From the NCBI GenBank assembly GCA_964384785.1, contig CAYLLH010000002.1:1-38603 (forward strand): a stretch of 38,603 bases of DNA. Direction: 5' to 3'. Of this stretch, positions 1-7,013 are shown piece after piece. Position numbers and translations under genes: made by a program. Position 1 is the stretch's first letter, and each line of letters opens with the position of its first letter. This DNA is from JAZKSG01 sp964384785 (GTDB lineage: Archaea; Thermoplasmatota; E2; DHVEG-1). The notes under the pieces are model-generated. The model was given only the letters and a program-made list of their open reading frames with translations. It did no database searches and was not told where the DNA came from.

Positions 1-15
1 AAACATAGTATCATC

Positions 16-447
16 ATGAAAAAAAAACAATATTATATAACAAACAAAGAAAAACAAAATATTCAAAAAAATATTAAAGACTTCTTAATTAAAGAAAAAA
101 ATATTGTTTTTGCATATCTACATGGTTCTTTTGTCAAAGAAAAAGTTTTTAGAGATATCGATATAGGTATTTATTTATCAAATCTTGATTCTAAAAAAAA
201 ATTATTGGATTATGAGTTATCCTTAGAAGAAAAATTAAATAAATATACAGGGTTTGAATTTGATATAAGAATATTAAATAAAGCCCCGATATCCTTTTGT
301 TATTCTGTTACAAAAAACAGTATAGTTTTGTTTAGTAAGGATGAAACAAAAAGAGCAGATTTTGAAAGTATTTCATGGGTTAAATACTTTGATTTTGAGT
401 TTTATAGAAAAAAATATATGAGGGATACTCTTGGAATTGAAGTATGA
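16..447 (+). CDS. mntA: MntA-like minimal nucleotidyltransferase (type VII antitoxin)
   Basis: A 143-residue minimal nucleotidyltransferase. The polymerase-beta-type signature is visible as GS at residues 37-38, eight residues, then D-I-D at 47-49. A third acidic residue, D83, lies in a strand reading FDIRIL. Characterised MntA antitoxins use this fold to AMPylate the tyrosine of the RX4HXY motif in the partner HepT ribonuclease, blocking its activity. Here the gene directly precedes a HEPN protein that carries exactly that target motif, and the two overlap by 17 bases. This supports antitoxin identity, although solitary archaeal nucleotidyltransferases of unknown role look similar. The small size matches the family. 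The upstream sequence is too short to judge a promoter. Confidence 0.8.
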   Translation: MKKKQYYITNKEKQNIQKNIKDFLIKEKNIVFAYLHGSFVKEKVFRDIDIGIYLSNLDSKKKLLDYELSLEEKLNKYTGFEFDIRILNKAPISFCYSVTKNSIVLFSKDETKRADFESISWVKYFDFEFYRKKYMRDTLGIEV

Positions 448-862
448 TAAAAACAAAATAATTAAACTTTCATCAGAAATAAATAATTCTTTAGAAAAAC
501 TAGATGAACTTGGAAAGTTAAATAAAAAAGAATTTTTATCAGATCCCTATAAAGTAGCTAGCGCTAAATATTTTCTAATTGTTGCAATAGAAGCAGCTAT
601 TGATATGTGTAATCATGTTATCTCAAAAAATAAGTTTAGAGCTCCAGAGGATTATAGTGATACATTTAGGATTTTAGGTGAAAAAAAACTGTTTTCACAG
701 GATTTTGTAAAAAAATTAGTGGAAATGACTCGTTTTAGAAATCGATTAGTACATATATACTGGAATATTGATGATGAAATAATCTATGAAATTATTAAGG
801 AAGATTTAAATGATTTAGATTTTTTTGTTGAAAAATTTATAAGTTTTTTAAATAAAAAATAA
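431..862 (+). CDS. hepT: HepT-like HEPN ribonuclease toxin (type VII)
   Basis: A 143-residue, mostly helical HEPN-domain protein of the DUF86/HepT family. The catalytic and modification motif R-X4-H-X-Y is intact: R103, H108, Y110. In studied HepT toxins the Arg and His belong to the RNase site and the Tyr is AMPylated by MntA. The start is a TTG at 431 with GAGG about seven bases upstream. It lies inside the end of the nucleotidyltransferase gene, in another frame, so translation is probably coupled. The ATG at 444 is out of frame. The gene converges with gatE, nine bases away. Identity of the pair is strong; activity in this organism is inference. Confidence 0.82.
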   Translation: MELKYDKNKIIKLSSEINNSLEKLDELGKLNKKEFLSDPYKVASAKYFLIVAIEAAIDMCNHVISKNKFRAPEDYSDTFRILGEKKLFSQDFVKKLVEMTRFRNRLVHIYWNIDDEIIYEIIKEDLNDLDFFVEKFISFLNKK

Positions 863-871
863 AATTTTTTC

Positions 872-2743
872 CTAATCTTTTTCTAATATTTTTTTAATTT
901 CCTTATTTAAAATCTTACTTACTTTCTGCCCATCTGCTTTTCCACGTAGTTTTTTCATAGCTACACCCATCAGAGGTCCTAATGAGTTCATATTCCGTTC
1001 TTTGATGAAAGATTTTTTTTCTTGTACTATTTTTTGAATTATTTTTTCTACTTCATCAGAGTCTACTGATGCAACACCACATTTTTTTATAGCTTCATCT
1101 AAACTATGATCACTATTTACTGATAAATATTTTAAAAGAGTAGGTATTGCTTCTTTTGCATATTTATTATCCTTTAATCCTTTAAATATTTCATCTAAAA
1201 TTTTAAGTGATATATTTCCTGTTTCTATGTTTTCACTTTCAAGTTCTGGATATGTGTTTACAAATGTTCGTATAATATTGTTTTTAAGCTTTGGGTATTT
1301 TTTAATTAGTTTTTCAAAATCTTGATCATAACCACTTGATAGTAGTTGTTTGGTTTGTTCATTGTTTAATTTATATTCTTTAATGAAACGTTTATGTTTT
1401 TCTTCTGGTTTTTCTGGTAGATTTTTTTTAATTTTTTTAAGGTATTCTTTTTTTATCCTTGTTGGTACTACATCTGTCTCCGGGTACATTCTAGCAGCAC
1501 CAGGGAGAGGTCTCATGTATTCAGTGGTATCATCAGGTAGTGCTCTTCTTACTTCTTCTAATACTCCATATATTGATTTTTTTGCTCTTTGTGTAACTGT
1601 TTTTAATGCATCATTTACAGTTTTTTCTTTTCCGATAGCTATAACAAAAGCATCATTTTTTTCAATGTTTAACTCTTGTTTTATTTTTTCTATAGTATTT
1701 TGTTTTATTCCATAACCTGGGAGTTCATCACTATGTATTATTCCACCGATACCACATGCAACTTTAGCATACACTGCCATTTCTTTACCAAGTCTACTTT
1801 TTTTGTTTTTTAATAAACCATTGAAACCCGGTAATTTGATTACTTTACCCAGTCCCTTTTTGATTTGTTTTTGTACTATTTTTGAATCTGTTTTTTCTAA
1901 AAGTTTCGTTATATCCCATGTTTTGTTTTCAATTTTATCTTTAGATATTTTTCTGTTCTTTAGTGTTTCTTTGATTTCTATAAGATTTTTTTGACGAAGA
2001 GTTTCTTTCTCTGCAACCTTTGAAATTGAACTAAGTGATTGTATCCCTTTTATTTCTACACGTGCTCCGTTTTTTATACTTATGTTTAAATCCTGACGGA
2101 TTGTTCCAAGACCATGTTTTACTTTACCAGTTGCCTTCAGTAGCATTCCTATCCGTTCAGCTACGTCACGTGCATGTTCTGGGTTTTTTATATCTGGATC
2201 TGTAGCAATTTCTATAAGAGGTATACCAAGTCGGTCAAGTCCATAGTTGACAAGTTTTTCTTTTTCTTGTATTTTACGAGCGGCATCTTCCTCTAGACAT
2301 ATGGTTTGAACTCCTACATTTTCTACTTCACCAGATAATGATATTAAAGCAGTTCTTTGAAAACCTGTAGTATTTGATCCATCTATCACTATTTTTCTCA
2401 TAAAATGTATTTCATCCACTGGTTTAGCATTAAGAAAAACTGCCATTGTTAAACATAGATCTACTGCGTCTTGGTTCACATCATGTGGTGGTTCTTCATC
2501 TGCTTCTACTAGACATGTTGATTTATTTGAGGCGGTGTAAAGAAAACGACGGTTTTTCTTTGCCTCAAGAAGAGCTGCTTTATCCACGTGACCCATTTCG
2601 CTTTGAGTTGGACGGAGTATTCTTTCAAAACTATAATCTACATCTTCTGTTATCTCTGATTGACAGTTACAAAAAAGTTTATGGGTGTCAAGTTGTTGAT
2701 GTATCTCAAGCCCTGCTTTAAAACCAATTTTTTCATAATCCAT
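872..2743 (-). CDS. gatE: Glutamyl-tRNA(Gln) amidotransferase subunit E
   Basis: GatE of the archaeal GatDE amidotransferase, which converts Glu-tRNA(Gln) to Gln-tRNA(Gln) in organisms lacking GlnRS. GatE binds the misacylated tRNA and activates the glutamate, while GatD supplies ammonia. The 623 residues match the family length. The N-terminus has the GatB/GatE signature GLEIHQQLD (residues 11-19), and the conserved VEADEEPPH and ETDVVPTRI stretches are present. A central AspRS-like insertion and a helical YqeY-like tail ending in MKKLRGKADGQKV separate GatE from bacterial GatB. No GatD gene lies in the window. The ATG at 2743 is 31 bases from the end of the flavin dehydrogenase operon, so read-through transcription is possible. 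Confidence 0.95.
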   Translation of the reverse strand: MDYEKIGFKAGLEIHQQLDTHKLFCNCQSEITEDVDYSFERILRPTQSEMGHVDKAALLEAKKNRRFLYTASNKSTCLVEADEEPPHDVNQDAVDLCLTMAVFLNAKPVDEIHFMRKIVIDGSNTTGFQRTALISLSGEVENVGVQTICLEEDAARKIQEKEKLVNYGLDRLGIPLIEIATDPDIKNPEHARDVAERIGMLLKATGKVKHGLGTIRQDLNISIKNGARVEIKGIQSLSSISKVAEKETLRQKNLIEIKETLKNRKISKDKIENKTWDITKLLEKTDSKIVQKQIKKGLGKVIKLPGFNGLLKNKKSRLGKEMAVYAKVACGIGGIIHSDELPGYGIKQNTIEKIKQELNIEKNDAFVIAIGKEKTVNDALKTVTQRAKKSIYGVLEEVRRALPDDTTEYMRPLPGAARMYPETDVVPTRIKKEYLKKIKKNLPEKPEEKHKRFIKEYKLNNEQTKQLLSSGYDQDFEKLIKKYPKLKNNIIRTFVNTYPELESENIETGNISLKILDEIFKGLKDNKYAKEAIPTLLKYLSVNSDHSLDEAIKKCGVASVDSDEVEKIIQKIVQEKKSFIKERNMNSLGPLMGVAMKKLRGKADGQKVSKILNKEIKKILEKD

Positions 2744-2774
2744 AATAATGTATCACTCAAATAAACAAATTTTT

Positions 2775-3923
2775 TTATCCTACTACTGATTGTTCATAAT
2801 CAATTTTTTTATCTTTGAATCTTTCTAAACTCAGATTTTCTAACTCATCAGTTGTTTTACCCTTTATGATATAATCTGAAATCATTTTTGAAACCATGGG
2901 GCTAAGCATGAATCCATGACCTGAGAAACCATTACATTGGATAAAACCTTTGATTTTTTTGCTTTCTCCAAGTATTGGACGTGCGTCAGGTGTAACATCA
3001 TAAAAACCAGTCCAATGACGAAGCATGTTAACATTTTTTAGAACTGGTGCATAGCTTGTAAGTGTTTTACTCATATGTTTTATAAAATCAAATGTTGGTT
3101 TTGTATAATATCCGCTTTCTTGATCGGGTATTGGTATACCTCCTACTATTTGTCCTTCTTGTTGTTGACTGAAATATATCCCGTCTTTAAATGATATTAC
3201 CATTGCTTCAAAAAGTGGTTTTAATCGTTCTGTTGCCATGATTTCTTTACGAACTGGTTTATTTGGAATATCAATTTTTACCATATCTGCTATCTCTTTA
3301 GACCATACACCTGCTGCATTGATCACATAATCTGTTTTTATTTCTCCTTTTGAGGTTGAAACACTTTTAATCTTGTTTTTAACCGTCTTTATATTCAAAA
3401 CAGTTTTATGGGTGTGAATCCTTGCTCCATGTTTTTTTGCAGCATGAGCATAAGCAAAAGTTGTTTTAAACGGATTAGCATGACCGTCAGTAGGGCAAAA
3501 AGTTGCACCAATCGCGTTCATACCTTCTACATTAAGAATTGGAACAACATCATTTATCTCACCAGATTGAAGTATTTTTACATTTAAACCAAGAGATTTC
3601 TGCATCTTAACATTTTTTTCTGCTTGTTTCATCTCTTTTTTATCATGAACTGCAACTAAATATCCACCCTGACGAAATTCAATATCCTCACCAAGTTTTT
3701 TGCTAAGATTCTCAAAAATTTTAACACTCTCTATAGCAAGTTTAGTATTTTCACGAGTTGACCATTGTTGACGTATACCTGCTCCACATCTACCAGTTCC
3801 ACCAGATGAAAGATAATTCTTTTCAAACAAAACCACGTCAACATCATTTTTAGCGAGATTATATGCAAGTGAACAACCGTTCACACCACCGCCGACTATT
3901 ACAACATCAGTTTTCTTCTTCAT
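2775..3923 (-). CDS. FAD-dependent amine/imino-acid dehydrogenase, catalytic beta subunit (SoxB/PDH-beta-like)
   Basis: A 382-residue D-amino-acid-oxidase/sarcosine-oxidase-type flavoprotein. The N-terminus has the FAD dinucleotide motif VIVGGGVNG, then a segment reading TGRCGAGIRQQW that resembles the beta subunit of thermococcal dye-linked L-proline dehydrogenase. The C-terminus has GFSGHGFMLSP, typical of the family. I chose the ATG at 3923. A longer reading back to 4121 would overlap most of the upstream BFD gene and add a Val/Leu-rich stretch unlike the family. With this start the overlap is 17 bases. It is the last gene of a four-gene operon and is expected to oxidise the substrate and pass electrons to its partners. 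Proline is my favoured substrate; sarcosine, glycine or an opine cannot be excluded. Confidence 0.85.
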   Translation of the reverse strand: MKKKTDVVIVGGGVNGCSLAYNLAKNDVDVVLFEKNYLSSGGTGRCGAGIRQQWSTRENTKLAIESVKIFENLSKKLGEDIEFRQGGYLVAVHDKKEMKQAEKNVKMQKSLGLNVKILQSGEINDVVPILNVEGMNAIGATFCPTDGHANPFKTTFAYAHAAKKHGARIHTHKTVLNIKTVKNKIKSVSTSKGEIKTDYVINAAGVWSKEIADMVKIDIPNKPVRKEIMATERLKPLFEAMVISFKDGIYFSQQQEGQIVGGIPIPDQESGYYTKPTFDFIKHMSKTLTSYAPVLKNVNMLRHWTGFYDVTPDARPILGESKKIKGFIQCNGFSGHGFMLSPMVSKMISDYIIKGKTTDELENLSLERFKDKKIDYEQSVVG

Positions 3924-4197
3924 CTTTATCACACGCAAGAGTACCAAGACTAACAGGAACAACAGGTGGTCTAGATGTGGGAAGCGAATCCATTTCAACT
4001 CTTCTACCTGTTTTATTTTTAAGTATACGTTCAACAAGCTGAATACAAACACGACCCTGACAAGGACCCATACCAATACGTAATTTTTTCCGGAGTTCCT
4101 CAAGATCTGTGTAACCTTCATCTATTGCTTTTTCAACATCTTCCAGGGTTAAATCCTCGCAACGACAAACAATAGCTTTTTCTTTTTTTTTGTTCAT
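3907..4197 (-). CDS. BFD-like [2Fe-2S] small subunit of the dehydrogenase complex
   Basis: A 96-residue protein with a bacterioferritin-associated-ferredoxin-like (BFD) domain. The cluster ligands are C11-x-C13 in VCRCE and C46-x4-C51 in GPCQGRVC, the usual CXC...CX4C layout. In amine and proline dehydrogenase complexes such a domain relays electrons between the two flavoprotein subunits. It lies between the ferredoxin and the beta-subunit genes, the position of pdhX in the thermococcal pdhA-F-X-B operon as I recall it. I used the ATG at 4197; an in-frame TTG at 4206 would add three residues. The 3' end overlaps the beta subunit by 17 bases, suggesting coupled translation. Confidence 0.85.
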   Translation of the reverse strand: MNKKKEKAIVCRCEDLTLEDVEKAIDEGYTDLEELRKKLRIGMGPCQGRVCIQLVERILKNKTGRRVEMDSLPTSRPPVVPVSLGTLACDKDEEEN

Positions 4198-4212
4198 AAA
4201 AAACAACTCTAA

Positions 4213-4674
4213 TCAAACTTTAATATTTCTAACATCCATAGCAAGTTTTTCATCAACTTCAACAGTTACCACAAAAGTTTTTCCTTGTTTCACAATTTTT
4301 TTAACAACACCAACGCCAACTTTTTTTCCTTCACGGTTTAAAACATCAATTTTTTCGTTTTTTTCTGGAACCGGTGAAAACTCATAAGGCAAGGTTACAA
4401 GTGCTTTATCATCTGTTTTTTTTATAACAAAAATAGCAAGACCCGGGCAGATTCCTACACATTTTCCACAGCCTATACATTTATCAAAATCCACAACTGG
4501 TGGATCATTGATATCCTTCATTTTTATAGCGTTAACTGGACACACGTCTACACAGGGGTTACATGGAATCTTTTGTATACATTCAATTACTGCCACACCT
4601 TTTTTTAATTGTTCCTCTGAGGGAAGATTAATATCTTCTAGGGATAAAATCCCATTTTTATTGTAATTTTTCAA
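4213..4674 (-). CDS. Two-[4Fe-4S] ferredoxin subunit of the dehydrogenase complex
   Basis: A 153-residue ferredoxin-like protein with two 4Fe-4S motifs: C32, C38, C41, C45 and C66, C69, C72, C76. The second has canonical CxxCxxCxxxCP spacing. The first has five residues between its first two cysteines. The C-terminal half (about residues 85-153) lacks cysteines and is beta-rich, with a repeated pattern around VGVGVVKKI. It overlaps the alpha subunit by four bases and matches the gamma (PdhF-type) component of the four-subunit thermococcal L-proline dehydrogenase in position and size. Its likely role is electron transfer within the complex. Confidence 0.87.
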   Translation of the reverse strand: MKNYNKNGILSLEDINLPSEEQLKKGVAVIECIQKIPCNPCVDVCPVNAIKMKDINDPPVVDFDKCIGCGKCVGICPGLAIFVIKKTDDKALVTLPYEFSPVPEKNEKIDVLNREGKKVGVGVVKKIVKQGKTFVVTVEVDEKLAMDVRNIKV

Positions 4675-6143
4675 CTGTTTTCCCCTCCTGTTTTTTGTGA
4701 AAATCTTAAAATTTTTTGTTTAGCAGTTCTTGGTTTTTCTCCAAAGGGCCCCGCTCTAAGATCTGATATTTCTTTTTGATACTGTTTTTTTAACATATTT
4801 GTTTTTTTACCTTTTTTAAGTTTTTCGGCTGCTGCTACACCAGCTATTTTTCCCTCGATCATAGCGGTGCTTGCTTCTTCTATTCCTGATCCATCTCCAG
4901 CGACAAAAACATTTTTTATATTAGTCATCATAGATTCATCATGCAGTGCCACATATCCACCCGCTTCAGGAATATATTCCCTTTTTACATCAAGTTGAGA
5001 TAGAAGCCTAGTTGATGGTGTTAAACCCACTGCAAGACAGACAGTGTCACATTCTACATCTTCTTCAGAGCCTTTAATTGGTTGCCAGTTTTCATCAAGT
5101 TTTACAACAACTGCTCCTTCTACCTTTCCATCACCATATACTTCTTTTATTGAATGAGATGTAAATATTGGAACACCACATCTTCTAAGTTTAGCTGCAT
5201 GAACATGATAACCACCAATAAATGGTGCTGCTTCAACCACTCGATCGACTTTTACGCCTGCTTGAAGAAGCTGATATGAAACAATTAGTCCAACGTTTCC
5301 AGCGCCTACCATCAAAACATTATCTCCTGGTTTCACACCATAAACATTCATAAGAGTTTGAACACCACCGGCTCCATAAACACCAGGTAGATCATTCCCT
5401 GGAAACAAAAGCATGTTCTCCATAGCACCAACTGCGAAAACAACGGCTTGGCATTTAACATCATAAAGAACACTAACATAATCTTCTTTTTTTACAACAC
5501 CAAATCTGTAACTCTCATCGCAGGGGTTTTCATAGGATCCTATAACTGTTGAATTAAGCATTAATTTTACAAGGTTTCTATCTTGTAGTTTTTTTACTTG
5601 TTCTTCTAATTCTTTTGCAATGTTTATTCCTCTGGTTCCCGCGTTTTCTTTTTTTGATCCAAAAAACTTATGAGTCTGCTTTATCAGCTGCCCTCCGACT
5701 CTTTGGTTTTCATCGACTAGTAAAACCTTTGCACCCTGATTGGCTGCTTCAACTGTTGCACAAAGACCTGCTGGACCAGCACCCACTACTAACACATCAA
5801 CAGATAAATCTTCCATAGGTTTACCATTGAATTCTTCTTTAGGAAGATCCCCTAGTTTTCCTTGTGTTTCTACTTTTATACCCTCTTTTAATGGTGCTAT
5901 ACAAGTTCTAATATTGGGTATATCATTTACTCGCATCAGACAAGAAGAGCATTTACCTATACCACAAAAAAACCCTCGAGGACGCTCATAACGCAAGCTT
6001 GTAGTAAATTTTTTAACATTGTTGGCATGAAGGGCAGAAGCGATACAGTCTCCCTTATAACCCTGTAGCTTTTTGTTATTAAAAATAAAACTGATTTTTT
6101 TCCGGGATTCAAAATCTAAAATAGGATGATTTTTTATTCTCAA
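4671..6143 (-). CDS. NAD(P)/FAD oxidoreductase alpha subunit with N-terminal [2Fe-2S] domain (PDH-alpha/HcnAB-like)
   Basis: A 490-residue two-dinucleotide-fold flavoprotein. The N-terminal Fer2_4 domain binds a [2Fe-2S] cluster through C60, C65, C68 and C81. An FAD motif GAGPAG lies at 121-126 and a second nucleotide motif GAGNVG at 280-285. VFVAGDGSGI near the C-terminus closes the FAD site. The architecture corresponds to HcnA plus HcnB, or to the alpha subunit of archaeal proline dehydrogenase. The start is a TTG at 6143; the reading frame has no nearby ATG, and GGGAGG lies about 11 bases upstream. A TTTAAATAT box at about 6183-6191 suggests the operon has its own promoter. The 3' end overlaps the ferredoxin gene by four bases. 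Confidence 0.85.
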   Translation of the reverse strand: MRIKNHPILDFESRKKISFIFNNKKLQGYKGDCIASALHANNVKKFTTSLRYERPRGFFCGIGKCSSCLMRVNDIPNIRTCIAPLKEGIKVETQGKLGDLPKEEFNGKPMEDLSVDVLVVGAGPAGLCATVEAANQGAKVLLVDENQRVGGQLIKQTHKFFGSKKENAGTRGINIAKELEEQVKKLQDRNLVKLMLNSTVIGSYENPCDESYRFGVVKKEDYVSVLYDVKCQAVVFAVGAMENMLLFPGNDLPGVYGAGGVQTLMNVYGVKPGDNVLMVGAGNVGLIVSYQLLQAGVKVDRVVEAAPFIGGYHVHAAKLRRCGVPIFTSHSIKEVYGDGKVEGAVVVKLDENWQPIKGSEEDVECDTVCLAVGLTPSTRLLSQLDVKREYIPEAGGYVALHDESMMTNIKNVFVAGDGSGIEEASTAMIEGKIAGVAAAEKLKKGKKTNMLKKQYQKEISDLRAGPFGEKPRTAKQKILRFSQKTGGENS

Positions 6144-6182
6144 AGAGTCAAATTCCTCCCAAGAAAACCTGAATCTGTAACA

Positions 6183-6191
6183 GATATTTAA
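6183..6191 (-). promoter_or_regulatory. TATA box of the dehydrogenase operon
   Basis: Read leftward, TTTAAATAT sits about 45 bases before the TTG start of the alpha subunit. It predicts a start site near 6160 and a short leader containing GGGAGG. The position fits archaeal promoter geometry, but the box is one of many AT-rich words here. Confidence 0.35.
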
Positions 6192-6208
6192 AAACTGCTA
6201 TAAGATAC

Positions 6209-6217
6209 AAAAAAAAA
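6209..6217 (-). terminator. U-tract terminator after nusA
   Basis: On the leftward strand a run of nine T follows the nusA stop codon within a few bases. Archaeal RNA polymerase terminates efficiently on such tracts. It separates the rpo operon from the dehydrogenase operon. Confidence 0.45.
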
Positions 6218-6222
6218 CTTGT

Positions 6223-6648
6223 TTATTTTATTTGAACATCTTTAACATTCTGATGACGTTGAGCAAGCTTCCGGATAACCTCTATATTTTTACCGGCTTT
6301 ACCAATCACTTTTGCTTTTTCACTAGATTTAACCTTTACTCGTACAACAGGTGATTCATCATCACCCTTCATCTCGATTTTTTCAACTTTGTAGGGTTTA
6401 AATAAATTCTCTACAAATTTTTCTGTGTCATCCTCATATTCTACAAATTTTATACTTTTTTTGAAAAGACCACGGAGTTTTTCAAGATTTTTACCCTTAC
6501 GTCCTATTGCTATACCCATATGACCTTTTCTAACTATAAAAACAAGCATTTCACCAGAGATTACACAATCGATTATGTCTGCTTTTGTAACACGGCTAGC
6601 CATGTTTATATATTGAACATTTTTGTTGTTTAGTGAGATATCTGTCAT
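6223..6648 (-). CDS. nusA: Archaeal NusA-like KH-domain protein
   Basis: A 141-residue protein made of two KH domains and nothing else, as in archaeal NusA, which lacks the N-terminal and S1 domains of bacterial NusA. The RNA-binding loops are GRKGKN at residues 49-54 and GKAGKN at 116-121. It is the last gene of the rpo operon, 38 bases after rpl30e, its usual archaeal place. The role is RNA binding during elongation or termination, known for the family rather than shown here. In many euryarchaea rpsL and rpsG follow; here a T-run and an unrelated operon do. Confidence 0.93.
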   Translation of the reverse strand: MTDISLNNKNVQYINMASRVTKADIIDCVISGEMLVFIVRKGHMGIAIGRKGKNLEKLRGLFKKSIKFVEYEDDTEKFVENLFKPYKVEKIEMKGDDESPVVRVKVKSSEKAKVIGKAGKNIEVIRKLAQRHQNVKDVQIK

Positions 6649-6686
6649 TTACTTAATCAACAAACCAAAAATTTTTAAAAAAATTT

Positions 6687-6986
6687 TTATTTTTTTCCTA
6701 CAGCATTAAGAATTTTTGAGCCACCATCATCAAGAACTGCAAAAGATGATACTGCATATGCTTTACCGCAGACATAACCTAGATCAATTGAGTTTGATTT
6801 ATAGTTATACACTGGTGTTTTCTTTTTTTTAGCCATCTTTGTTATCTCAGTATTATATGGACAGTTATCTGCAACAACTATAAGTTTAGCTTTTCCTTTA
6901 TCAAGTGCTTGTTTGGTTTCTTTTTCACCAATTTTTACTTTGCCTTTTTTCACTGTGTTTTTTAAAACAGCTTCGATTTCAACCAT
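6687..6986 (-). CDS. rpl30e: 50S ribosomal protein L30e
   Basis: A 99-residue L30e of the L7Ae/L30e/S12e RNA-binding family. The core LIVVADNCPYN at about residues 35-45 and the IDLGYVCGKAYAVSSFAVLD stretch near the end are characteristic. The length matches archaeal L30e. It lies 27 bases after rpoA'' and before nusA, the conserved archaeal order. The protein binds kink-turn-like RNA in the large ribosomal subunit. Confidence 0.95.
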   Translation of the reverse strand: MVEIEAVLKNTVKKGKVKIGEKETKQALDKGKAKLIVVADNCPYNTEITKMAKKKKTPVYNYKSNSIDLGYVCGKAYAVSSFAVLDDGGSKILNAVGKK

Positions 6987-7013
6987 TTTTCCATGTTCAC
7001 CCTTTTCGTTTTT

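Noticed and set aside
3924..4121. Upstream extension of the beta-subunit dehydrogenase frame
   Set aside because: It is the BFD coding sequence read in another frame; the extra residues are Val/Leu-rich and unlike the family, and the FAD motif begins directly after ATG 3923.
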